Shown here: positions 6,423 to 11,764 of the stretch, one piece after another
How positions within the stretch are numbered: the stretch's first letter is position 1
Layout of the letters: the number at the start of each line of letters is the position of its first letter
Source: an uncultured Selenomonas sp.
GTDB lineage: Bacteria > Bacillota > Negativicutes > Selenomonadales > Selenomonadaceae
Assembly (NCBI GenBank): GCA_905373085.1
Contig: CAJPRR010000063.1
Location: forward strand, 1-11,764
Direction of reading: 5' to 3'
DNA: 11,764 bases
Program-made: the position numbers and the translations under genes
Notes under the pieces: generated by a model
Seen by the model: the letters and a program-made list of their open reading frames with translations, nothing else
What the model was told of the DNA's origin: nothing
Database searches by the model: none

Positions 6423-7525
6423 TTATGCACCTGCTCTCTCTTCGCCTGCTCCTCTTCCTTCTCGATCGCCGCATCCGCCTTTGCGCGCTGCGCGAGGCTC
6501 AGGGCGCCGTGTACGGCGACGCCCGCCGCCGTGCCGACCGCGAGTCCGACGCCGATCTTGTCGATGCTGCCCAGAGGGCCGTACTTCGGCAGACGGTCGG
6601 AGAACGGCGCATCGTCCCAGAAGTTCGCGTTCGTGCAGCCGATGCACGGCGCGCCCGACTGAATCGGATAGCTCATGCCTTGGAACCAGCGCAGATTGCC
6701 GCACGAAGCGTACGTCTCGGGGCCTCTGCAGCCGAGCTTGTAGAGACACCAGCCCGCCTTCGAACCCGCATCGTCGAAACGCTCGGCGAACATGCCCGCG
6801 TCGAAGAAGGGGCGGCGGTAGCACGTATCGTGAATGCGGTTGCCGTAGAACTGCTTGGGGCGGTTCTCCATATCGAGGTCGGGAACCGAGCCGAAGAGAG
6901 CGACGTGCATGACGACGCCCGTCATGACCTCGGGGATCGGAGGACAGCCCGGGACATTGATGACAGGCTTGTTGCCCACATAGTGGCTGACGCCCGCCGA
7001 GCCTGTCGGATTCGGCGCAGCCGCCTGGATGCCGCCCGACGTCGCGCACGTGCCGTAGGCGATGATCGCCGCCGCATCCTTGGCCACGCGCTGGAACGTA
7101 TTGATGAACGGATGACCGCCCGACATGCAGTAGACGCCGTTGTCCTTCGTCGCAATCGCACCCTCGACGGCGAGGATGTACTGTCCCTTGTACTTCTCAA
7201 TCGTCTGCTCAAGATGCGCCTCGAACGGTTCGCCCGAAGCCGCGCTCAGGACGTGGCTGTATTCGAGCGCAATCATGTTCAGCACCAGATCGGACGCCAT
7301 CGGCGCCGCCGAGCGGATGAACGACTCGTCGCAGCCCGTGCACTCATGGCCGTGCATCCAGATCACGACCGGCAGAGGCTTCGACTCCGCCGCCTCGACG
7401 ACCTTCGAGACCATGCCCGTATCAAGCCCCATCAGAGATGTCAGCGCGACGCACCCTTTCAGGAAGTCGCGGCGGCTCAGGCCGTTGCGGAGATAACGCT
7501 CCCACATGCTTTCCCGCTTGTCCAC
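6419..7525 (-). CDS. hyaA: [NiFe]-hydrogenase small subunit, Tat-exported
   Basis: This Fe-S electron-transfer subunit is 368 residues long. It begins with a twin-arginine signal (SRRDFLKGC, Arg18-Arg19, hydrophobic run to about 34, likely cut near 46). Cluster ligands, by alignment to the family: proximal [4Fe-4S] Cys62, Cys65, Cys160, Cys194; distal His232, Cys235, Cys260, Cys266; medial [3Fe-4S] Cys275, Cys294, Cys297. The two extra cysteines of O2-tolerant enzymes are absent, being Gly64 and Gly165. A hydrophobic segment at about 322-345 with a charged tail is the usual C-terminal anchor that contacts cytochrome b. I use the GTG at 7525, with GAGGAGG 7 nt upstream; a longer TTG start at 7579 adds a Pro/Arg/Gly stretch not expected before a Tat signal. 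It is the first gene of the operon. Confidence 0.96.
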   Translation of the reverse strand: MDKRESMWERYLRNGLSRRDFLKGCVALTSLMGLDTGMVSKVVEAAESKPLPVVIWMHGHECTGCDESFIRSAAPMASDLVLNMIALEYSHVLSAASGEPFEAHLEQTIEKYKGQYILAVEGAIATKDNGVYCMSGGHPFINTFQRVAKDAAAIIAYGTCATSGGIQAAAPNPTGSAGVSHYVGNKPVINVPGCPPIPEVMTGVVMHVALFGSVPDLDMENRPKQFYGNRIHDTCYRRPFFDAGMFAERFDDAGSKAGWCLYKLGCRGPETYASCGNLRWFQGMSYPIQSGAPCIGCTNANFWDDAPFSDRLPKYGPLGSIDKIGVGLAVGTAAGVAVHGALSLAQRAKADAAIEKEEEQAKREQVHK

Positions 7526-7580
7526 ATTACTGCCTCCTCTTTCGCCCCGCCAAGGGGGTATGCAGGAATACTTCTTCAAA

Positions 7581-7599
7581 GAGAGCGCCAGGCGCTCTC
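7581..7599. promoter_or_regulatory. Perfect 19-nt palindrome in the hyaA leader
   Basis: Arms gagagcgcc and ggcgctctc are perfect over 9 bp around one central base, 55 bases ahead of the hyaA GTG start. On the minus strand it is followed by TTTG, too short for a good terminator. It could be an operator for a dimeric regulator or a leader hairpin; the sequence alone does not decide. Confidence 0.45.
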
Positions 7600-7631
7600 C
7601 AAGGATTGCTGATTGAGTCAGTCTTCCTTCA

Positions 7632-7799
7632 TTAAGGAATCACTGATAAATTCAGCCACCCATCTTCACACATCTGCACTGTCCTCTCGTCGTCGACAAA
7701 TCCTCGACGTAGCACCGCTACGCCTGTGGTTTGTCTCCTCGATAGATACAGTGCATCTGTGCAAATCTGGGCGACCTCATTTTATCAGCGCTTCCTAAA
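7632..7799. mobile_element. MITE-like non-autonomous element, about 168 bp
   Basis: The ends are imperfect terminal inverted repeats: 7632-7650 against the reverse complement of 7781-7799 match at 16 of 19 positions, sharing the core CTGATAAA. Inside are nested inverted arms: 7669-7682 with 7748-7761 (12 of 14), gacaaa 7695-7700 with tttgtc 7730-7735, and cgtagc/gctacg at the tip. The whole unit can fold into one long hairpin. It encodes nothing credible. No clear target duplication is visible, although the flanks are A/T-rich. It sits between tRNA-Ser and hyaA. The parent transposase family cannot be named from this window. Confidence 0.65.
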
Positions 7800-7908
7800 A
7801 CATAATTATCCTTAGTTTTCAAGTTCTCCTTTTTCCTCAAAATTCCTGCTTGCATTCGGCATCTTTCACACTTTTTTCTCATATTTCCCGTATGCCGCCC
7901 CAAGACGC

Positions 7909-7943
7909 AAAAAAGGCGTCATCCCCGAAACGGGACAACGCCT
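7909..7943 (-). terminator. Intrinsic terminator of tRNA-Ser
   Basis: On the minus strand an AGGCGT...ACGCCT stem (7914-7943), with an inner TCCCG/CGGGG pairing around a TTT loop, is followed by six T residues. It begins 11 bases after the encoded CCA of the tRNA, and it insulates the tRNA transcript from the hydrogenase operon. Confidence 0.92.
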
Positions 7944-7954
7944 GCCTTCATCAC

Positions 7955-8046
7955 TGGCGGAGAGTGAGAGATTCGAACTCTCGATACAGGTTTCCCCGTA
8001 TACACGCTTTCCAGGCGTGCTCCTTCAACCACTCGGACAACTCTCC
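7955..8046 (-). tRNA. tRNA-Ser (GGA anticodon)
   Basis: The 92-nt gene includes an encoded 3' CCA (7955-7957) and the discriminator G at 7958. The acceptor stem pairs GGAGAG with CTCTCC. The D region (GTCCGAGTGGTTGAAGGA), an anticodon stem with loop CTGGAAA (anticodon GGA, reading UCC/UCU), the long variable arm expected of a class II tRNA, and the GTTCGAATC T-arm are all present. Confidence 0.97.
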
Positions 8047-8061
8047 AATGCTTGAATCTGC

Positions 8062-8077
8062 CTGCGGCAAGCCGCAG
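8062..8077. repeat. Hairpin in the tRNA-Ser 5' leader
   Basis: Perfect 7-bp arms ctgcggc and gccgcag surround an AA loop, 16 bases ahead of the mature tRNA 5' end. A second, shorter inverted repeat (cagccc/gggctg, 8096-8114) lies nearer the promoter. Both fall within the roughly 75-nt precursor leader and may guide processing. Confidence 0.5.
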
Positions 8078-8127
8078 CCGCTATGAAGTTTTGGGCAGCC
8101 CGCAGATAGGGCTGTGCAACGAAGATG

Positions 8128-8156
8128 AGTATACCATTTCCCCTGCAGCTTGTCAA
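8128..8156 (-). promoter_or_regulatory. Sigma70-type promoter of tRNA-Ser
   Basis: On the minus strand a perfect TTGACA (8151-8156) and TATACT (8128-8133) are separated by 17 bases. Transcription would start near 8121, about 75 bases before the mature tRNA. It lies only 24 bases beyond the stop codon of the upstream cheX-like gene. Confidence 0.92.
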
Positions 8157-8180
8157 TCGCAAGTTTCACGAAGGGCGCTC

Positions 8181-9038
8181 TCAGAGAAACTCGTCCGTTG
8201 CCAGAAGGAGCTTGAAGGCGCCCACGGGGCTTTCGAGATGCAGGCGCAGAAACTTGCTCGGGCTTGCCTTCGCGTTCAGGGCGTGCGCCGTCCGCGGGAT
8301 CTCCAGGTCAAGCTCCAGATTGCGCTCGCCGAGGCGCACAGCGAAGAAGCCGTCCAAGACGTTCAGAAACTCCGCAAGGCTGTCGACGGCGAGGTCGTCC
8401 AGCTCCGAAAAGTCCTCGTGGCTGTAGCGTCGCGCGAGCGCGAGAAACACCGCATCGGGCGCTTCAAGCCCCGCGACGAGCGCGACGCCGCCCGTGACGG
8501 CCTGCGAGACGAGACGGCGCGGCACGCCCTCGGCAAAAGGCTCCGCCTGCGGCACGACAACGCAGGCGATCTTCATGAAGCGCTTGAAGGCGAGCATAGC
8601 GACGCCGACGTACTCCGTGTAGAGCGGCAGCTCCTCGGCAAGCCTGCCGTCCGCCGTGCGCTGGATCGCCTCGGACAAAGGACGCTCGCCCGCACGCTTG
8701 AAGTCGCCCAAGAGGCGCTCAAGCTCCTCATAGTCGAGCCTTCCGGCGTCCAGCAGCGTCTGCGCGAAGCGGCAGCCCTCGCCCGCGATCGCCTCGCCGA
8801 GGTTGTAGAGCTGCGATGCCGTGAGGACGCCTCCCTTTTCCGCAGACGCACGAAACTCCGCGCCCGAAAGCGTGCCGAGCGAAGCCAGGTCGGCCGCCCG
8901 CGCCACGCCGTGAAAGAGCGCCTGCACGGGCACGTCGACCTGCGCCGTGAGCGTTCTTTCGAGGAAGGCGCGAATCTCCGCCGCGTCCAAGATGCCGCGA
9001 TTCAGGAGAAATTGTGGGAAAAGCAGATCATTGCTCAT
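8181..9038 (-). CDS. CheX-like chemotaxis phosphatase domain protein with extra N-terminal region
   Basis: The 285-residue protein has a C-terminal half (about 150-285) resembling the CheC/CheX/FliY phosphatase fold. Asp219, Glu223 and Asn226 (DSLAEFLN) fit the [DS]xxxExxN active-site motif that hydrolyses phospho-CheY, and only one such motif is seen, as in CheX. The first 130 residues are alpha-helical and contain two similar blocks (FPQFLLNRGILDAAEIR and FAQTLLDAGRLDYEELE), somewhat like the N-terminal repeats of type II secretion ATPases. CheX itself is about 155 residues, so this is an extended form. The start at ATG 9038 (MSNDLL) has AGGA just upstream and overlaps the preceding response regulator by 11 bases. 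It is probably the phosphatase or output partner of that regulator; its exact pathway is unknown. Confidence 0.85.
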   Translation of the reverse strand: MSNDLLFPQFLLNRGILDAAEIRAFLERTLTAQVDVPVQALFHGVARAADLASLGTLSGAEFRASAEKGGVLTASQLYNLGEAIAGEGCRFAQTLLDAGRLDYEELERLLGDFKRAGERPLSEAIQRTADGRLAEELPLYTEYVGVAMLAFKRFMKIACVVVPQAEPFAEGVPRRLVSQAVTGGVALVAGLEAPDAVFLALARRYSHEDFSELDDLAVDSLAEFLNVLDGFFAVRLGERNLELDLEIPRTAHALNAKASPSKFLRLHLESPVGAFKLLLATDEFL

Positions 9039-9414
9039 CCAGTCCTGCTTTCTTCCGGATGCGCGTGATGGCATTCTTGATCTGCTCGGGCGTATAGGGC
9101 TTCTGGATGAAGTCCAGCGCCCCGAGCTTCAGCGTCTCCATAAGCTTCTCGGGCGTGCCCGCCGACGACAGCATGATGACGGGGATCGTGTCGTCGAGCT
9201 CCTTGATGACGCGCAGCACCTCGACGCCGTTGACCTCGGGCATGACGATGTCCAAGATCACGCCGTCGGGACGGTCGCCAAGGCTCTCGGCGATCGCCTC
9301 CTTGCCGTTCTCCGTCTCTATGACCTCGCAATCGAGCGCCTCAAGCTCCTCGCGCAGCTGCTTGCGCAGAAGCTTGGAATCGTCGGAAATGAGGATCTTG
9401 CACTTTCTTGCCAA
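9028..9414 (-). CDS. CheY-like single-domain response regulator
   Basis: This 128-residue receiver domain has no output domain. It has the acidic pair Asp11-Asp12 (ISDDSK), phospho-acceptor Asp55 (GVILDIVMPEVNG), Ser83 in MLSSAGTP and Lys105 in FIQKPYTPEQ, so all catalytic receiver residues are present. The start is TTG 9414, giving MARKCKILISDDS, with GGGAGG 8 nt upstream. The next in-frame ATG upstream falls within the promoter -10 box and so would not be transcribed. The gene overlaps the CheX-like partner by 11 bases. No histidine kinase, CheA or receptor is in the window, so its input signal is unknown; motility, taxis or another CheY-like switch are possible. Confidence 0.92.
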   Translation of the reverse strand: MARKCKILISDDSKLLRKQLREELEALDCEVIETENGKEAIAESLGDRPDGVILDIVMPEVNGVEVLRVIKELDDTIPVIMLSSAGTPEKLMETLKLGALDFIQKPYTPEQIKNAITRIRKKAGLDEQ

Positions 9415-9490
9415 TCCAAACGCCTCCCATCCGCCTTCCCGCACCCGAAAAGCGCGGGAAGGCTCTTCCCATGAAACCTTTTTCCATATC

Positions 9491-9496
9491 ATTATA
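9491..9496 (-). promoter_or_regulatory. Extended -10 promoter of the cheY-cheX unit
   Basis: A consensus TATAAT on the minus strand is preceded by TGT (TGnTATAAT), in an AT-rich stretch that stands out from the GC-rich surroundings. The -35 region is weak. It would give a leader of about 70 bases before the TTG start at 9414. Confidence 0.7.
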
Positions 9497-9673
9497 ACAT
9501 ATTTTTCTTTTATATGAGATACTCTGCACGGAAATCTAAGAGAAGTTTCTTCTCGTCGTCGAACATGCCGCCGGCAGATGCGCAAGGGAAAAGGCGCCGT
9601 TCGCTGCAAACCCTGCGCAGCAAGCAGCGCCTCGCCAGCCCTTCTTGCGTATCCACATCCTTGGGTACAGTAT

Positions 9674-9745
9674 AAACGATGCATTGAAAAAGACGGTGCA
9701 CGAGCCGAACCCGACTCGTGCACCGTCTTTTTCAATGCATCGTTT
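9674..9745. terminator. 31-bp perfect inverted repeat, likely bidirectional terminator
   Basis: Arms 9674-9704 and 9715-9745 are perfectly complementary over 31 bases around a 10-base loop. The core (GACGGTGCACGAG with its complement) is flanked by A5 and T5 runs, so it can act as an intrinsic terminator on either strand. On the minus strand it ends the coiled-coil gene, whose last codons and TGA lie in the right arm. Confidence 0.88.
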
Positions 9746-10148
9746 CCTTGCCGCTTGTCACCTGGAGCACCTTGAACCCATCGCGGCGCGGCGCGAGGTC
9801 TACCGCCATCGCCGCCATTTCCAAGGCTTCCAGACGCGCGTTGATGTAGGCCGTGCTGCGGCGCACCTCCTGCGTCACGCGGCACGCCTCCTGCGTCTCC
9901 TTTTCGAGTTCCGCGATCTGGCCGCTCGCTGCCGCATAGCGTGCGCTGAACGCCTCGAAGCGTGCGTTCAGCTCGGCGAAACGGCGGTCGAGCGCCGCGA
10001 AATGCGCGTCGAACTCCGCCAGCTTCTCGTCGAGCGCCGCCAGTTTCGCTTCGCCGCTCGCCAGCCGTTCGCTCACATGGCGGGCGCTCTCGTCCAAGTC
10101 TCCTATGTCGTAATGCGCCCGTTCGCGCAAATTTGTGCTGTCTTTCAT
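9732..10148 (-). CDS. Coiled-coil protein of unknown function
   Basis: The 138-residue protein is dominated by a long helix with heptad spacing from about residue 25 to 115: repeats such as LAALDEKLAEFDAHFAALD and RFAELNARFEAF place Leu/Phe/Ala at a and d positions. There is no signal peptide or membrane segment, and no cysteine apart from one near the middle (EACRVTQ). The ATG at 10148 has GGAGGG 6-9 nt upstream. It is a single-gene unit, with its own promoter 20 bases ahead and a strong terminator overlapping its end. The last residues (KETMH) are encoded inside the terminator stem. I do not recognise the family; a cytoplasmic oligomerising or scaffolding protein is a guess from composition. 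Confidence 0.75.
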   Translation of the reverse strand: MKDSTNLRERAHYDIGDLDESARHVSERLASGEAKLAALDEKLAEFDAHFAALDRRFAELNARFEAFSARYAAASGQIAELEKETQEACRVTQEVRRSTAYINARLEALEMAAMAVDLAPRRDGFKVLQVTSGKETMH

Positions 10149-10166
10149 TGCCTTCCCTCCGACGTT

Positions 10167-10195
10167 ATTATACCACGACTTTTCTCCCTAGTCCA
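10167..10195 (-). promoter_or_regulatory. Promoter of the coiled-coil gene
   Basis: On the minus strand TATAAT (10167-10172) and TGGACT (10190-10195, 4 of 6 matches to TTGACA) are 17 bases apart. The predicted start near 10160 leaves a leader of about 12 bases that just contains the ribosome binding site. Confidence 0.75.
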
Positions 10196-10217
10196 GACTG
10201 TTTTGGGATATAATGCT

Positions 10218-10256
10218 AAAAACCCGCCATTCTCCATGCCCAACGGGGAATGGCGG
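10218..10256 (-). terminator. Terminator of the phosphoethanolamine transferase-TSUP operon
   Basis: A 9-bp stem (CCGCCATTC with GAATGGCGG, plus an inner CC/GG) is followed on the minus strand by G and TTTTT. It begins 4 bases after the stop codon of the TSUP gene. An AT-rich run on the other side means it could also work on the plus strand. Confidence 0.88.
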
Positions 10257-10260
10257 ATTT

Positions 10261-11019
10261 TCAATGAAAAAACATCATGACGAGGCCGCCGATCGTCGGC
10301 ATTCCGACGATCGCCGCTTTTAATAGCGGACGCGGCGCGAGGTGCGTGCATTTTGCTCCGACGAAAGCCCCGAGCATAAGTCCAAAAAGAGTCTGCGCGA
10401 AGATGTCGAGATCGAGCCGCCCGTTCATCATGTAGCCGAGCCCGCCCGCTGCCGAAATCGGCAGAATGACCATCATGCACGTGCCGATCGACTGCAGGAG
10501 CGGCACGCCGAAGACGCAGAGCAGCGTGATCTGGATGAAGGCCGCCGCCCCGATGCCGAACGCGCCCGACAGAAAGCCGTTGACAAAGCCGAGCGTCAGT
10601 CCGTAGACGACGAGCTTCCTGCCCGCCAGAAGCTCGCCGCGCACGTGGAAGATGCGGTCGAGGAACTCAGCGCGGTAGACCTTCATGTAGAGCGTGAACG
10701 CCGACAGGAGCAGCATCAGCGCCGTCATGAAGCCAAGCTCCTTGGACGGCATCACGTTCGACACCTCCGCGCCCAAGAGTGCGCCGAGGACGCCGCCCGC
10801 GCCGAGCACCGCACCCGTCTTTACGACGACCTCGCCCTCGCGGAAGTGGCTGATGGCGCCCGAAAGCATCGTGAAGACCATCGACGCGAGTGCGACGCCG
10901 AGCGCCGTATGAATCGGCACATCGAAGCCGACGGTCAGGAGCGTGATGACAACGCCCGCGCCGCCCGCGCCAACAAAGCCGATGAGCGCCCCCAAGATCA
11001 GCATCGAGAAGAAAATCAT
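10261..11019 (-). CDS. TauE/SafE (TSUP) family membrane anion exporter
   Basis: The 252-residue integral membrane protein has about seven or eight hydrophobic segments in two related halves. The first half carries GALIGFVGAGGAGVVIT and the VPIHTALGVALASM segment; the second carries GFVNGFLSGAFGIGAAAF and VPLLQSIGTCMMV. This is the TSUP family pattern, whose members export or import sulfite, sulfonates or other organic anions; the substrate cannot be read here. The ATG at 11019 overlaps the preceding stop codon (ATGA) with GGAGGAAGG upstream, so it is translationally coupled to the phosphoethanolamine transferase. Its end abuts a terminator. Confidence 0.93.
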   Translation of the reverse strand: MIFFSMLILGALIGFVGAGGAGVVITLLTVGFDVPIHTALGVALASMVFTMLSGAISHFREGEVVVKTGAVLGAGGVLGALLGAEVSNVMPSKELGFMTALMLLLSAFTLYMKVYRAEFLDRIFHVRGELLAGRKLVVYGLTLGFVNGFLSGAFGIGAAAFIQITLLCVFGVPLLQSIGTCMMVILPISAAGGLGYMMNGRLDLDIFAQTLFGLMLGAFVGAKCTHLAPRPLLKAAIVGMPTIGGLVMMFFH

Positions 11020-11764
11020 TTTCCTTCCTCCACATCCTCCGTCAGCGCGTGCTGGCCGAGCATCGTCGTCAGATTGTCGCGCGTGAAGCGATAGTCGCTC
11101 GAAGAAAAGTCCTGCGTCGCATCGTAATGGTTCGACTGCGCGTGCAAGATGCCGGCTACCGTGTCGTAGATCATGTCGTTCGTGAAGTACTGGCTCTCGT
11201 GACTCCTCAAGGCCGCCGCGACCGCAGGCTCCGCCGCCTGGCAGGCGGGCGACATGTATACGAACATCGGGATGCGCACCATGTGGAAGTTGAATACGTC
11301 AGGATTGTGCGAAATCTCCAAGTCTTCGCCGTGGTCGGAGAAGTAGACCATCGCCTGCAGGTTCAGATTGTCGCGTGCGTACTCGAAGATGCGCCGCAAA
11401 TTGTCGTCCGTGTAGAGGATGCTGTTCGCATACGACTCGGCATTCGTTCCCGCGCCGCCCGCCGCATTGACCCAGCGCTCGAACGAGGCGGGATAGCGGT
11501 TGTTGTAGTAGATGTGGCTGCCCATGATGTGCAGCACGATGAAGTTGTTCTTCGAGCCGTCGATCTCGGTCAGATACTGCAGAAGATTCTCGTCGTATTT
11601 CTCCGTGAAGAGATACGAATCATCGACCCACTCCGCACGATCCGCCGTCTTCGCGACGAGCGTGATGGCGCTGTCATACTGCCCGTAGCGCCCCTGGTTG
11701 CTGAACCAATACGTATTGTAGCCCGCCTTCTTCGCCACGTCGATGAGCGACGTCGAGTCGTAGA
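11016..11764 (-). CDS. Phosphoethanolamine transferase (EptA/CptA-type), C-terminal part
   Basis: The 5' end lies beyond the window; 248 residues are visible. This is the periplasmic alkaline-phosphatase-like catalytic domain of lipid A/LPS phosphoethanolamine transferases. Landmarks are SLIDVAKKAGYNTYWFSNQG, then HIMGSHIYYNNRYP, the metal site YFSDHGED (Asp and His), and FHMVRIPMFVYMS with its conserved His. The nucleophilic threonine and the N-terminal membrane helices would be upstream and are not seen. The frame is open to the window edge, so GTG 11738 is an internal codon and not the start. Such an enzyme implies an outer membrane with LPS. A general sulfatase of the same superfamily is the alternative, but the YFSDHGE and NQG segments favour EptA/CptA. 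Confidence 0.9.
   Translation of the reverse strand, partial: YDSTSLIDVAKKAGYNTYWFSNQGRYGQYDSAITLVAKTADRAEWVDDSYLFTEKYDENLLQYLTEIDGSKNNFIVLHIMGSHIYYNNRYPASFERWVNAAGGAGTNAESYANSILYTDDNLRRIFEYARDNLNLQAMVYFSDHGEDLEISHNPDVFNFHMVRIPMFVYMSPACQAAEPAVAAALRSHESQYFTNDMIYDTVAGILHAQSNHYDATQDFSSSDYRFTRDNLTTMLGQHALTEDVEEGK

Larger units (their letters stand above)
7526..7908. other. Non-coding region upstream of the hydrogenase operon
   Basis: No convincing gene lies here. From right to left it holds an AT-rich stretch (7800-7908), a MITE-like element (7632-7799), short inverted repeats, and the hyaA ribosome binding site. A weak candidate -10 (GATAAT on the minus strand, 7805-7810) lies just outside the element but lacks a clear -35. 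I see no recognisable FNR, NikR or Rex operator. If the operon promoter is that one, the transcript would carry the whole element in its 5' leader. Confidence 0.5.

Noticed and set aside
4089..6662. Very long open frame (857 codons) on the plus strand
   Set aside because: It lies antisense to hyaC, hyaB and the end of hyaA, all of which have clear family motifs. GC-rich codon bias leaves antisense frames open, and the translated product is Arg/Asp/His-rich with no recognisable domain.
6425..7612. Plus-strand 395-codon frame opposite hyaA
   Set aside because: Shadow of the hyaA gene: Arg-rich product without domains or a credible ribosome binding site.
7718..7903. 61-codon minus-strand frame running into the MITE-like element
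   Set aside because: The upstream start has no ribosome binding site, and about half the product is encoded by the inverted-repeat element. At most it is a remnant of a small gene broken by the insertion.
9510..9701. 63-codon minus-strand frame between the 31-bp hairpin and cheY
   Set aside because: It starts inside the terminator stem, has no ribosome binding site and no similarity I recognise. The region 9497-9673 otherwise shows nothing I can name.
9674..9745. Terminal repeat of an insertion sequence
   Set aside because: The two arms are only 10 bases apart, with T5/A5 runs at the core edges and a gene ending inside, so a terminator fits better than an element end.
1..11764. CRISPR array, prophage or integron-type structure
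   Set aside because: No regularly spaced direct repeats, integrase, phage genes or attachment-site duplication of the tRNA-Ser 3' end were seen.

Overview
The window is GC-rich and almost every gene lies on the minus strand. It looks like chromosome from a diderm anaerobic Firmicute of the Negativicutes, most likely Selenomonas or a close relative. That placement is inference. It rests on the mix of Firmicutes-style GGAGG ribosome binding sites, frequent GTG/TTG starts, a lipopolysaccharide-type phosphoethanolamine transferase, and a respiratory membrane-bound [NiFe] hydrogenase of the kind that feeds fumarate reduction.

Reading in the direction of transcription (right to left), the right edge (11764-10261) holds the C-terminal part of a phosphoethanolamine transferase. 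It is translationally coupled to a TauE/SafE-type (TSUP) anion exporter and closed by a terminator. Next come a short coiled-coil protein with its own promoter and a 31-bp perfect hairpin terminator (10195-9674), then a two-gene unit of a single-domain CheY-like response regulator and a CheX-like protein with an added N-terminal region (9496-8181). A tRNA-Ser(GGA) gene with a near-consensus promoter and a strong terminator follows (8156-7909).

The stretch 7908-7526 carries no convincing gene. It holds a 168-bp MITE-like inverted-repeat element and a 19-nt palindrome in front of the hydrogenase operon. The operon runs from 7525 past the left edge in the order hyaA-hyaB-hyaC-small Cys/His protein-hypA-hypB-hyaD-hypC-hypD-hypE. 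HyaA (Tat-exported Fe-S small subunit), HyaB (NiFe large subunit) and HyaC (diheme cytochrome b) form an H2-oxidising, quinone-reducing complex. HypC/HypD/HypE build the Fe(CN)2CO group, HypA/HypB insert nickel, and HyaD clips the HyaB tail. hypF is not in the window.

The most interesting point is an 80-residue protein between hyaC and hypA. It starts with MCKECGCG, the same Cys2/Cys5/Cys7 arrangement as the high-affinity nickel site at the N-terminus of E. coli HypB. The HypB encoded in this operon lacks that N-terminal site. The small protein also has an HMA-like body with a HIHAH segment. This suggests that the HypB nickel-capture module has been moved onto a separate small metallochaperone, which is a testable idea and not an established function.
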